NCBI GenBank assembly: GCA_030827135.1
Contig: JAURFE010000001.1
Span: 338,569 to 402,568 of the forward strand
DNA: 64,000 bases
Direction of reading: 5' to 3'
From: Vicinamibacterales bacterium
GTDB lineage: Bacteria; Acidobacteriota; Vicinamibacteria; Vicinamibacterales; SCN-69-37
Numbering within the stretch: the first letter of the stretch is position 1; each line of letters starts with the position of its first letter. This document shows positions 1 through 8,563 of the stretch, piece after piece. A program made the position numbers and the translations under genes. Below the pieces are notes generated by a model that saw only the letters and a list, made by a program, of their open reading frames with translations, did not search any database and had not been told where the DNA came from.

Positions 1-1
1 G

Positions 2-802
2 GGCATGTCGGTGACGGCCTGCAATATCAACACCTGGACCAACCCGAAGTTCCGCCTCGGCGGTCCGTGTAATCCCGATCCGGCGATTCGCAAGGCCGCC
101 CTCGAGGAAGTGCTCAAAGGCGTCGAGATCTGCAGGTTGATGAACATTCCCGTGTTGAGCGTGTGGCCGGGGTCTGACGGCGCCGATTATCACTTCCAGA
201 TCGACTACAAGGAGTCGATCGAATGGTTCACGGAGGCTCTGGCGACGGTGAACAAGGCGTGCCTCAGCCACGGCATCAAACTCGCCATCGAACCGAAACC
301 GTACGAGCCCCGCGAGCTCTACATGATCATTCCGACCGCGGCCTCGGCGATTCTCGTCGCGCAGCAGGTGAACAAGGCGACCGGCGGCAACAACTGCGGC
401 TTGACGATCGATTACGGCCATCAGAAGATGGAAGCGACGACGGCGTCGACGGCCTGCGACCTCGCGGAATACGCCGGGGTGCCTGTCCACAAGTTCGACG
501 TGAACGATGCGCGACAGGGCCGCAACGACCAGGACTGCATGTTCGGCACGCTCTCGATTCCCGAGTCGGTCGAATACCTCTACACCACGTTCGTGCGGAA
601 CTACCGCGGCTATTACAGCCAGGACCAGTTCACATACCGCGAAGATCCGACGCGCGCGATCGAACGGAGCATGATCAACTTCGCGAACCTGTCGCTGAAG
701 GCCGTCCGCTTGTACGAGCGTCAGGCCGACATCGCGACGGCGCGCACGGCGGGCACCGGGCCGGACATCCTCGATATCGTCTCGCCGGTGCTCGTGGGCT
801 GA
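2..802 (+). CDS. Xylose-isomerase-like aldose/ketose isomerase (5' partial)
   Basis: The reading frame is open to the window edge, so the true start lies upstream. Residues here are counted from the first ATG at position 5. The fold looks like a sugar-isomerase TIM barrel. EPKPYEPR (E96, K98), DYGHQKM (D136, H139), D165 and the D175/D177 pair line up with the metal- and substrate-binding set of actinobacterial-type xylose isomerases (E181, K183, E217, H220, D245, D255, D257), with one Glu-to-Asp change. Family members are about 380-390 residues, so roughly 100 residues are missing here. It is followed after 6 bases by an L-ribulokinase gene and then AraD, so its natural substrate may be L-arabinose or another sugar feeding L-ribulose rather than xylose; that is inference from context. 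No classical AraA is visible. Confidence 0.8.
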   Translation, partial: GMSVTACNINTWTNPKFRLGGPCNPDPAIRKAALEEVLKGVEICRLMNIPVLSVWPGSDGADYHFQIDYKESIEWFTEALATVNKACLSHGIKLAIEPKPYEPRELYMIIPTAASAILVAQQVNKATGGNNCGLTIDYGHQKMEATTASTACDLAEYAGVPVHKFDVNDARQGRNDQDCMFGTLSIPESVEYLYTTFVRNYRGYYSQDQFTYREDPTRAIERSMINFANLSLKAVRLYERQADIATARTAGTGPDILDIVSPVLVG

Positions 803-808
803 CGTCGC

Positions 809-2491
809 ATGGCTTTCACGATCGGGATTGACTACGGCACCAACTCCGTCCGCGCCGTGGTCGTGGACTGTGCGGATGGACGGACGGTCGGCACGTCGGT
901 GTTCACCTATCCGAGTGGCGACCACGGGGTCCTGCTGCATCCGAAGGATCCGCACCTCGCCCGACAGCATCCCGGCGACTACATCAAGGGGCTCGAAGCC
1001 AGCGTCATCGGCGCCTTGAAACAGGCCGCCGCTGTTGACGGATTCTCGGCGGCGAACGTCATCGGCATCGGCGTGGACACCACGGGCTCAACGCCGCTGC
1101 CGGTGGACGCGCAGGCGCGTCCCCTCGCGCTTGATCCGGCATGGGAAGGCCATCTCGCGGCTCATGCCTGGCTGTGGAAGGACCATACCTCAGCGGAGGA
1201 AGCCGAGGCCATCACCGCGACCGCGCGCGTGCATGCGCCGCACCTGCTCGCGCCGATCGGCGGCACCTATTCCTCCGAGTGGTGGTGGTCGAAGATCTGG
1301 CGCTGCCTGAAGGTCGCGCCGGACGTGTTCGACGCCGCCGCAAGCTGGGTCGAGCTCGCCGACTTCGTGCCGGCCGTGCTGGCGGGCGTCACCGACTCCA
1401 CGAAGATTGTCCGCGGCATGTGCGCGGCCGGACACAAAGCGATGTACTCCGACGTGTGGGGCGGCCTGCCGGACAAGGCATTCCTGGCGCGCCTCGACCC
1501 GAGGCTGGCGACACTGCGCGACCGGCTCTACGACAGGGCGCTGCCGACCGGGACACCAGCCGGACATCTCTGCGCGGACTGGGCCACGCGCCTCGGGTTA
1601 CGGGAAGGCATTCCGATCGCGATGGGCGCCTTCGATGCGCACTACGCCGCGATTGGCGCCGGCGTCACCACGGGCACCTGGGTGAAGATCATCGGCACCT
1701 CGACGTGTGACTGCGCCGTGGCGCCGGCCACGACGCCCATCGCCGACATCCCCGGCATCTGCGGCATTGTGAATGGCTCGATCCTGCCCGGGTACTACGG
1801 GATTGAGGCCGGCCAGTCCGCGGTGGGTGACATTCTCCGCTGGTGGGTGGAGGAAGTCTGCAAGGGTGATGATCTGGAGCACACCCATCTCTCGGTGGAA
1901 GCCTCGCGATTGCGACCGGCTGAATCCGGATTATTGGCGCTCGACTGGAACAACGGCAACCGCACCATTCTTGTCGACCCGCGCCTCACAGGCGTGATCC
2001 TCGGCCAGACGCTGCACACGACACGCGCGGAGGTCTACCGCGCCTTGATCGAGGCGACGGCGTTCGGCGCCCGCGCGATCATCGAACGCGTGCGTGAGTA
2101 CGGCGTCACGGTGGACCGGGTGGTGTGCTGCGGCGGTATCGCGGAAAAAAACCCGCTGTTTATGCAGATCTACGCAGACGTCATTGGCCAGCCGATGCTG
2201 ATCGCCGGCTCACCGCAGACACCCGCGCTCGGGTCCGCGGTCGCCGCTGCCGTGACCGCCGGCGCCTCCGCGGGTGGATACGACGACTGGCAGGTCGCGC
2301 AGCATCGCATGACCTCGGTCAGGCTCGAGCGGTACGACCCGCAGCCTGATGCCGTCGCGGTCTACACCCGTCTGTATGCCATGTACCGGGAATTGCACGA
2401 CACCTTCGGCGGTGTGCCTGGGGCGACGGCGGACATCCCGACGCTGATGAAGCGACTCCTCGCGCTCCGGCATGAGATCATGACGTCATGA
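809..2491 (+). CDS. araB: L-ribulokinase (FGGY family)
   Basis: ATP-dependent kinase predicted to convert L-ribulose to L-ribulose 5-phosphate in the cytoplasm. The 560-residue length matches ribulokinases. The N-terminal phosphate-binding segment GIDYGTNSVRAVVVDC, the VDTTGSTP motif, the LWKDHTSAEEA segment and IGGTYSSEWWWSKIW are typical of AraB rather than of xylulokinase or glycerol kinase. The C-terminal FGGY half contains CCGGIAEKNPLFMQIYADV. The ATG at 809 begins just after the upstream isomerase stop, and araD follows after 10 bases, so the genes are very probably one transcript. Related carbohydrate kinases with other ketose substrates cannot be excluded, but the AraB-like motifs and the araD neighbour make this call strong. 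Confidence 0.92.
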   Translation: MAFTIGIDYGTNSVRAVVVDCADGRTVGTSVFTYPSGDHGVLLHPKDPHLARQHPGDYIKGLEASVIGALKQAAAVDGFSAANVIGIGVDTTGSTPLPVDAQARPLALDPAWEGHLAAHAWLWKDHTSAEEAEAITATARVHAPHLLAPIGGTYSSEWWWSKIWRCLKVAPDVFDAAASWVELADFVPAVLAGVTDSTKIVRGMCAAGHKAMYSDVWGGLPDKAFLARLDPRLATLRDRLYDRALPTGTPAGHLCADWATRLGLREGIPIAMGAFDAHYAAIGAGVTTGTWVKIIGTSTCDCAVAPATTPIADIPGICGIVNGSILPGYYGIEAGQSAVGDILRWWVEEVCKGDDLEHTHLSVEASRLRPAESGLLALDWNNGNRTILVDPRLTGVILGQTLHTTRAEVYRALIEATAFGARAIIERVREYGVTVDRVVCCGGIAEKNPLFMQIYADVIGQPMLIAGSPQTPALGSAVAAAVTAGASAGGYDDWQVAQHRMTSVRLERYDPQPDAVAVYTRLYAMYRELHDTFGGVPGATADIPTLMKRLLALRHEIMTS

Positions 2492-2501
2492 GGACGTCGA
2501 C

Positions 2502-3200
2502 ATGAACATCGACGCGCTGAAGGCGCAGGTGTATGCCGCGAACGTCGAGCTGGCCGGCACCGGGCTGGTCATGGGCACGTTCGGCAACCTCTCGATCGTG
2601 GATCGGGCGGCGGGCGTGATGGTCATCAAGCCGAGTGGCGTGCCGTACCACGAGCTGACGCCCGGCCACATGGTGGCCGTCTCGCTGGACACGGGACTCG
2701 CGCTCGACGACCGGTACCGCCCCTCGTCTGACACGCCGACGCACCTGGAGCTGTACCGCGCGTTCCCCTGCGGGGCGGTCGTCCACACGCATTCCGAACA
2801 GGCGACCACACTGGCCCAGGCGCGGCGCCCCGTGCGCTGCCTCGGCACCACGCATGCGGACTACTTCAGAGGGGATGTGCCGATCACCCGCGCCCTTCGC
2901 GAAGACGAAGTGACCACCGACTACGAGCGGAACACCGGCCTCGTGATTGTCGAAACATTCCGGCAGGCCGGCGTCGATCCATCAGACGTGCAGGCGGTGC
3001 TCGTGGCCAACCACGCGCCCTTCACGTGGGGGCCCACCGCGGCGGCGGCCATCGACAACGCCCGTGTCCTCGAGTTCCTCGCCGCGATCGAGTGTCGCAT
3101 CCTCGCCATGGGCGTCGATGTCCCAAGGCCCGACGGGTTCCTCATCGACAAACACTACCGGCGCAAACACGGCCCGTCGAAGTATTACGGGCAGCCATGA
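2502..3200 (+). CDS. araD: L-ribulose-5-phosphate 4-epimerase
   Basis: Class II aldolase-fold, zinc-dependent enzyme converting L-ribulose 5-phosphate to D-xylulose 5-phosphate, which enters the pentose phosphate pathway. The length is 232 residues, close to E. coli AraD (231). GTFGNLS near residues 25-31 and KPSGV form the phosphate-binding part. The zinc ligands are visible as H95 and H97 (VHTHS) and H171 (NHAPF), the same numbers as in E. coli. The SSDTPTH segment (D77), TTHADYF, and the C-terminal DKHYRRKHGPSKYYGQ are AraD signatures. It overlaps the next gene at ATGA, which implies translational coupling. Confidence 0.95.
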   Translation: MNIDALKAQVYAANVELAGTGLVMGTFGNLSIVDRAAGVMVIKPSGVPYHELTPGHMVAVSLDTGLALDDRYRPSSDTPTHLELYRAFPCGAVVHTHSEQATTLAQARRPVRCLGTTHADYFRGDVPITRALREDEVTTDYERNTGLVIVETFRQAGVDPSDVQAVLVANHAPFTWGPTAAAAIDNARVLEFLAAIECRILAMGVDVPRPDGFLIDKHYRRKHGPSKYYGQP

Positions 3201-3838
3201 CGCGCGCAGTGCTCTGGGATCTCGACGGCACCCTCGTCGATTCGGGAGAGATGCACTGGTGGTCGTGGCGTGATGCGATGGGCGCCGCGGGGCTGCCGGT
3301 GACCTACGACCAGTTCCAGCAGACCTTCGGCCAGAAGAACGATCGCATCCTGCGCGGCTGGCTCGGCCCCCAGGCCACCGCCGCCCGCATTGCGGAACTG
3401 GCTGAAGCCAAAGAGTCCGAGTACCGGCGCCTCGTGTCGGTCCATGGCCTTCAGGCGCTGCCGGGGGCGCGCGAGTGGGTCGCACGCCTGCGCGCCGACG
3501 GCTGGCGTCAGGCCATCGCGTCGTCGGCACCGCGAAAAAATGTCAACGTGATGCTTGCTGCGATCGGGCTTGCGGATGCCTTTGACACAATTGTCGCGTC
3601 GGAGGATGTCGGCAGGGGCAAGCCGGACCCTGAAGTCTTTCTCACGGCCGCCGCCAGGCTCGGCGCGTCCCCCGACCGCGCGATCGTGGTTGAAGATGCC
3701 GCGGCCGGCGTCGAAGCCGCCCGCCGCGCCGGCATGCGGGTGATTGGCGTGGTGGACGTGTCGTTACCGGCGGACGTCGTGGTGGGCTCGCTGGCCGATC
3801 TGGCCGGCGACGCGTTCGACCGCTTCTGTCCCGCGTAG
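3197..3838 (+). CDS. HAD-superfamily hydrolase, beta-phosphoglucomutase-like
   Basis: The 213-residue protein has the full HAD set: DLDGT with the nucleophile D8 and acid D10, the Ser motif in IASSAP, a Lys in GRGKPDPEVF, and VVEDAAAGVEAA. A cap domain of subclass I lies between motifs I and II, as in phosphoglucomutase-like and sugar-phosphate phosphatases. The start chosen is the ATG at 3197, which overlaps the araD stop; a longer upstream frame would run deep into araD. Its place at the end of the pentose operon suggests a role in removing or balancing a sugar phosphate, but the substrate cannot be read from sequence. Its 3' end overlaps in antisense the tail of the metalloprotease pseudogene. 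Confidence 0.82.
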   Translation: MTRAVLWDLDGTLVDSGEMHWWSWRDAMGAAGLPVTYDQFQQTFGQKNDRILRGWLGPQATAARIAELAEAKESEYRRLVSVHGLQALPGAREWVARLRADGWRQAIASSAPRKNVNVMLAAIGLADAFDTIVASEDVGRGKPDPEVFLTAAARLGASPDRAIVVEDAAAGVEAARRAGMRVIGVVDVSLPADVVVGSLADLAGDAFDRFCPA

Positions 3839-4846
3839 CTGCAGCGCGCGGAGCGGCAGTCCCTCGCCGCGGCTCCACACACCGGCACTGAGACTGTTGA
3901 GCGACACCGACGTCGGATCCGCATCCGGTCGCTGATTGCCGGGCGGGCGCTGAAAGGCGATCCGCGTGGCCTGCCGATCAAAGTCCGTCGGTTCCACGTC
4001 CGTCGCGTTCATCACGGAGGCGGTCGTCGCCGTGACGTGTGTATAGCCGAGCGCGTGGCCCAGTTCGTGAATGCGGACCAGGCGCACCTGCGGTGAACCA
4101 GCGGCGTCGAAATCACGGTCGAGCATGATGGTGCCCGCGAGGACGGCCCCGTCCGATCGAAGCTGCCACCGGGCATACCCCACAAAGCCCGTCGCCTCGG
4201 TTAATCCCGTGTACCGTGCGACCGTGATGACCGCATCCCGGAGAATGTCGGTGCTGGCGTCAACGGCCGCCTGTTCGCGGGTGACCGAGGCAAACGCCGT
4301 GTACCGGTTTCCTGTCAGGATCGGCAGTCCGGAGGTGAGATCGGATTCAAGTCGATCGCGTTAACTGGTGGTCATGACGTCGTCAATCGCGACGCCCGAC
4401 GACTGCTGAACCGACGCAAACCGCATCGTGCGCGTGAGAACGCGCAGGGGCGGCGCGGCGATCCACCGCTGCAGGCGTGACACGCGCGCCATCTCATCAA
4501 AGGCGCTGACGTTGAACGAGGCAGGAATCATCGTGACTGCCGCTGCGGCTCCGGGGACCTTGAGCGCAAACGACCGCGGCAGATAGCCGGCCGCGTTCAG
4601 CGTCGCGGTCTCGGGCGAATCCGAGCGGCGCTCGACCGAGATCGTCATCACGCCGGATGCTGACGACGGCTGCGCCTGAAGCGGCGCGGTCACGACCGTC
4701 ACGCCGGCAATCGGCGCACCGGTCACGGCATCGGTGACGGTGACGGTGGCCGTCAGTGCCGTCGCACCCGGACCGGTCGGGGTGCTTGCACCGCCGGAAC
4801 AGGCGACGAGAGAAACACTGATGAGAGCAGCGGAAAGACGACGCAC
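3764..4846 (-). pseudogene. Exported metzincin-type zinc metalloprotease, broken by an in-frame TAA
   Basis: One reading frame on the minus strand runs from the start at 4846 to 3764 but is interrupted by TAA at 4363-4361. The first part (161 codons) begins with a lipoprotein-like signal (LISVSLVACSGG) followed by a small beta-rich domain. After the stop the same frame continues with a segment that reads as ordinary protein (GLPILTGNRYTAFASVTREQ) and then the catalytic motif HELGHALGYTH, which fits HExxHxxGxxH, followed by a Met-turn candidate (ASVMNA). No frameshift is needed, so a single nonsense change splits an otherwise complete protease of about 360 residues. The last codons overlap the HAD gene in antisense, so the real C-terminus may be earlier. 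It sits 9 bases after the sulfatase gene. Either recent inactivation or a sequence error would explain the stop. Confidence 0.78.
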
Positions 4847-4855
4847 AACGTAATC

Positions 4856-6187
4856 CTACCGGTATCGCTCCTCGAGTGGTGCGGGTGGAAGCATCTCGGA
4901 CTCCCAGGCGGCCAGGCGGCCACGGAGATCCGCCGCGTCGGTGGGCCGGACGTCGAGCAGATTTGTGCGCTCGGCCGGGTCAGCGGCCAGATCGAACAGG
5001 TGCGTCCCATCCTCGTTCACCACATATTTCAGATCGCCGTGGCGAACAGCCTTCTGCTGGCGCCGCTGAGTGACGCGCCAGCACAACGTGCGGGACACCG
5101 GCGTCGCCCCGGTGAGTGCCGGCCCCAGGTCAATGGCATCCACGGGACGCGGCATCGTGGCACCCGCGATACCGGCAAACGTGGCGGCCCAGTCCATCGT
5201 GACCGCCACCTGGTCGGAGTGGCTGCCGCCCGTGACACGCGCCGGCCATCGCACGGCGGTTGCCACCCGCAGTCCGCCCTCGCCCACCGTCATCTTCGCG
5301 TGGCTGAACGGCCCCATGTGCGAAAACCGTTCGCCACCGTTGTCGCTGGTGAACACCAACACCGTGTCGCGTGTCATATCGGCAGCGTCAAGCGCTGCGA
5401 GCACACGCCCGACTCCGTCGTCGAGACTCCGCATCATCGCCGCATACACCTCAGGTGACCCACCGGCCTTCCAGTCGTCCACGGAAGGGCGATGGTGATC
5501 AGCAGGCCCCTGCCAGGGCCAGTGCGGCGCCGTGTATTGGAGGCTGAGGAACAGCGGCGCGTCTGAGGGCGCGCTGATGATCTGCTCCGCTCGCGCCGTG
5601 AGCAGATCCGTGAAGTACCCGTCATCGGCAACAGGCTCGTGACTGTCGAAGAACATCGGCCGGCGGTACTCCGAGTCTTCCTTCGTGAAGTAATCACCCG
5701 CCGCCCCGAGAAAGCCGTAGAACTCATCGAAGCCGTGCGCGAGCGGATGAAACTCAGGCGCAACGCCGAGGTGCCACTTGCCGACCAGTGCGGTGCGGTA
5801 CCCGGCATCCTTGAGCACCCGTGGCAACGTGGCCGGGGTGGCCGGCAGGCCGACGGGATGTGTCGTGAGCGGTTCGTGCAGCCCGGCCACCTCGCGGGCG
5901 GGATACCGCCCGGTCATCAGCGCCACGCGTGTGGGCGAACACACAGGCGCCGCCGAATACGCCTGGCGCAGGACCATCCCCTCACGGGCGATGCGGTCGA
6001 TATGTGGTGTGGTGTACGCCGTCGCCCCGGTGAAGCCGACGTCGCCGTAGCCGAGGTCGTCGCACATGATCAGCACGATGTGCGGACGCCGACGGCCGCG
6101 CAGACCACAGCCGGCCAGTGAGCCACCGAAGGTCAGCGTGGCAGACGCCGCGAGTGCCGTGCCGAGGAACTCCCGTCGGCTGACCAC
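4856..6187 (-). CDS. Tat-exported sulfatase (arylsulfatase family)
   Basis: A 443-residue sulfatase predicted to cleave sulfate esters outside the cytoplasm. The N-terminus has a twin-arginine signal (SRREFLG) and a hydrophobic stretch ending near GSLAGCG, so it may also be lipid-anchored. MCDDLGYGD supplies metal-binding aspartates near residues 43-44. C83 in CSPTR fits CxPxR, where Cys is converted to formylglycine by a separate maturase not seen in this window. Later segments KWHLG and FTSDNGGE are also typical. It lies 4 bases downstream of the aminotransferase stop, so both are probably cotranscribed with the broken protease behind. The substrate cannot be deduced. Confidence 0.92.
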   Translation of the reverse strand: MVSRREFLGTALAASATLTFGGSLAGCGLRGRRRPHIVLIMCDDLGYGDVGFTGATAYTTPHIDRIAREGMVLRQAYSAAPVCSPTRVALMTGRYPAREVAGLHEPLTTHPVGLPATPATLPRVLKDAGYRTALVGKWHLGVAPEFHPLAHGFDEFYGFLGAAGDYFTKEDSEYRRPMFFDSHEPVADDGYFTDLLTARAEQIISAPSDAPLFLSLQYTAPHWPWQGPADHHRPSVDDWKAGGSPEVYAAMMRSLDDGVGRVLAALDAADMTRDTVLVFTSDNGGERFSHMGPFSHAKMTVGEGGLRVATAVRWPARVTGGSHSDQVAVTMDWAATFAGIAGATMPRPVDAIDLGPALTGATPVSRTLCWRVTQRRQQKAVRHGDLKYVVNEDGTHLFDLAADPAERTNLLDVRPTDAADLRGRLAAWESEMLPPAPLEERYR

Positions 6188-6191
6188 GGTC

Positions 6192-7415
6192 TCAGGCCCG
6201 GTACCGTTCGATCAGTTGTGCGATTCGCTGCACGGCCTGCACCGCCGCCTCATGGTTCTGCGAAAAGTTCAGGCGGATGCTGTCGGTGGACTCGGGGCTG
6301 AATTCGGTGCCTGGCGTGACCGTGACACCAGCCTGCACCCGCAACGCCCGCACAAACGCATGCAGCGGGATGCTCAGCGCCGGCAGCTTCGGAAACAGGT
6401 AGCTGCCTGCCTCGGGCGTGCGCACGACAAGCCCCGGCACGGTGCGGAACACCTGAATCAACGCGTCACGAATGGCCTCGTGCTTCGCGGTGCGGTCCTG
6501 CATCCATCCGGCAGGCTCCGCAAACCACGTGCGCAGCACCGCCTGTGAATACCCTGGAGCGCGCAGCGACACGATCGCCTGCAGCTTCTCCATGCGATCG
6601 ATCAACCGGGGGGCGCCAAACGCGACGCCCAGCCGGTAGCCACTGAGCGACTCCGTCTTCGACGGTCCCATGATGGTCACCACACGATTGGCGTCGATCG
6701 ACGAAGCGCGGAGGTGGGTGTAGGTCTGGCCGGAGTACAGCAGCCGGGAATACAGCTGGTCCGCGATGACGGTGACGCCATGTCGATTCGCCAGCTCTGC
6801 AATGCCGGTGATTTCAGCGGGCGAATAAATCACACCTGCCGGATTGTTCGGGTTGGAAAAGAGGAACGTGCGAACGCCTGACGTGAAGGCATCCTCAAGC
6901 TGCTGCAGGTCGATCCCGGCCCCTGCTGTCTGGCCGAGGTAGTCCATCCGGACCGGCACGACTTCCCCACCGAGGAACTCGACCAGCTTTCGATTTGCAA
7001 AGTAGTCGGGCCGCACGATGGCCACGCGATCGCCTGTCGTCACCGTCGCACCCAGCGCGAGGAACAAGGCGCCCTGTGTGCCCGGCGTGATGATCAGTCC
7101 ATTGGCGCCCGACACGGGGCAGCCCGTAAAGGCGGCGAGGTGTCCGGCGACCTCGTCCCGCAACGCCGCGCCGCCGCGGTATTCGGTGTACGCCTGGGAG
7201 CCTCCACGATGGACGCCGGAAACGAATTCATCGAGCGACCCTGGAGTCGGTGCAAAGGCGGTGTCATTCACGTCGCCGTGCGAAAAATCGACCGGGGTGC
7301 CCGGCAGCACGTCCCCGCGCAGCATCGTGGCCGGCACATCGGCGCCCTGTCGCACTTCCTGCCCCGGCGCGTGGTCCGTGCCGAGCTTCGCAAACTTCGC
7401 TTCGATTAATTCCAT
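6192..7415 (-). CDS. PLP-dependent class I/II aminotransferase
   Basis: A fold-type I aminotransferase of 407 residues. FSNPNNPAGVIYS is the substrate/cofactor Asn-Pro motif, ADQLYSRLLY carries the pyridine-N Asp and the following Tyr, and K253 in GPSKTESLSGYRLG is the expected Schiff-base lysine. The C-terminal SIRLNFSQN contains the carboxylate-binding Arg region. Start ATG at 7415 is followed directly by a typical N-terminal arm. It is the first gene of a minus-strand group that continues with the sulfatase. The amino acid substrate is unknown; aspartate-type or alanine/valine-type enzymes share these motifs. Confidence 0.85.
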   Translation of the reverse strand: MELIEAKFAKLGTDHAPGQEVRQGADVPATMLRGDVLPGTPVDFSHGDVNDTAFAPTPGSLDEFVSGVHRGGSQAYTEYRGGAALRDEVAGHLAAFTGCPVSGANGLIITPGTQGALFLALGATVTTGDRVAIVRPDYFANRKLVEFLGGEVVPVRMDYLGQTAGAGIDLQQLEDAFTSGVRTFLFSNPNNPAGVIYSPAEITGIAELANRHGVTVIADQLYSRLLYSGQTYTHLRASSIDANRVVTIMGPSKTESLSGYRLGVAFGAPRLIDRMEKLQAIVSLRAPGYSQAVLRTWFAEPAGWMQDRTAKHEAIRDALIQVFRTVPGLVVRTPEAGSYLFPKLPALSIPLHAFVRALRVQAGVTVTPGTEFSPESTDSIRLNFSQNHEAAVQAVQRIAQLIERYRA

Positions 7416-7447
7416 AAGGACGGAATTTTATTACGGAACTGACGGCA

Positions 7448-8500
7448 ATGTGCGGCGCGGGCTATGCTCGAACCGTGGTGTCACTTCTGAGACTGTTGCG
7501 TCCGCTCCGTCCCTTTCTCGCGCTGACCATCGGCGTGCTTGTCCTCTCCCCCATCGTGCCGGCAGCGCAAGACGATGAGACCGCCAGAATTAATGCGTGG
7601 TTCGAGAAGAAGTTCGAGGAACAGCTGGCGTTCAGTCCGATCCAGCAGACGTTTTTGGGTCGCAAAGTCCGGGGCGATCGACGACATGTCCATTGCCGCC
7701 CAGGACCGGGTGGTCCGTTCAAGTCGGCCTATCTCGAGCTGATCGCCTGGCAGAAGCAGGACCGCGCGAAGACGTCGGAGACCACTTCCGGTGTGGGCGC
7801 CTTGCCGAACGGGCGGGCCTACTACAACGAACGACTGGCGAACCAGACAACGACCACGCTCACCGCCGCTGAGATTCACGCGATCGGCCTCTCGGAAGTG
7901 GCGCGGTTGCGCGCAGAGATGCTCGCGATCAAGGACGAAGTCGGCTGCACGGGGAACCTGCCGGCCGTCAGGCCTACACCGACGATTCCACAGCCGCCAT
8001 CAACAAGATCAAGGCCGTGCTGCCGAAGTACTTCGGCATCCTCCCCAAGGCCGATCTCGTCGTGAAGCGTGTTGAACCGTTCCGCGCGCAGAAGGGCGCC
8101 GCCCAACACTACTTCCCAGGCACACCCGACGGGTCGAGGCCCGGCGTCTATTACGCGCATCTCTCAGAGATGACGGCGATGCCGAAGGCCGAGCTGGAAG
8201 TCATCGCATATCACGAAGGTCTGCCGGGGCATCATATGCAGCTGGCGATCGCGCAAGAGTTGACGACCGTGCCGACATTCAGGCGGCAGGCGGGCTTCAC
8301 GGCCTATTCGGAAGGCTGGGGACTGTACTCGGAGTGGCTCGCGCGCGAGATGCCGAGCACCTATCAGGACCGGTACTCGTGATTCGGCCGGCTCGGCTCG
8401 GAAATCTGGCGGGCGATCCGTCTGGTCGTGGACACGGGCCTGCATGCGAAGGGCTGGTCCGAGGAGCAGGCCGTGCAGTACTTCCTCGCCATCCATGGTG
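7448..8500 (+). pseudogene. DUF885-family peptidase remnant
   Basis: This stretch holds pieces of one DUF885 protein (normally about 600 residues) in three frames. It begins with a signal peptide and FSPIQQTFLGRK in one frame, switches to a second frame for AIDDMSIAAQD (about 7675-7710), then returns to the first frame for SAYLELIAWQKQD through EIHAIGLSEVARLRAEM after loss of what should be roughly 150 residues. A further deletion near 7945-7970 shifts to a third frame carrying AYTDDSTAAINKIKAVLPKY and the HExxxH-like motif YHEGLPGHHMQ. That frame is stopped by TGA at 8380-8382, yet homology continues (FGRLGSEIWRAIRLVVDTG) to about 8490, where the family C-terminus is absent. The multiple lesions show decay, not a single sequencing error. 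Confidence 0.85.
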
Positions 8501-8563
8501 AAGATCTTTCCCTGAAGATCTTTCCCGTAGATCTCCCAGCCCTCCATGCCTCGCTGTGGCTCT

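Noticed and set aside
8380-8382. In-frame TGA in the DUF885 gene as a selenocysteine codon, given SelB in the window
   Set aside because: The gene has other deletions and frameshifts, the family normally has a non-Cys residue there as far as I recall, and I see no convincing SECIS hairpin just after the TGA.
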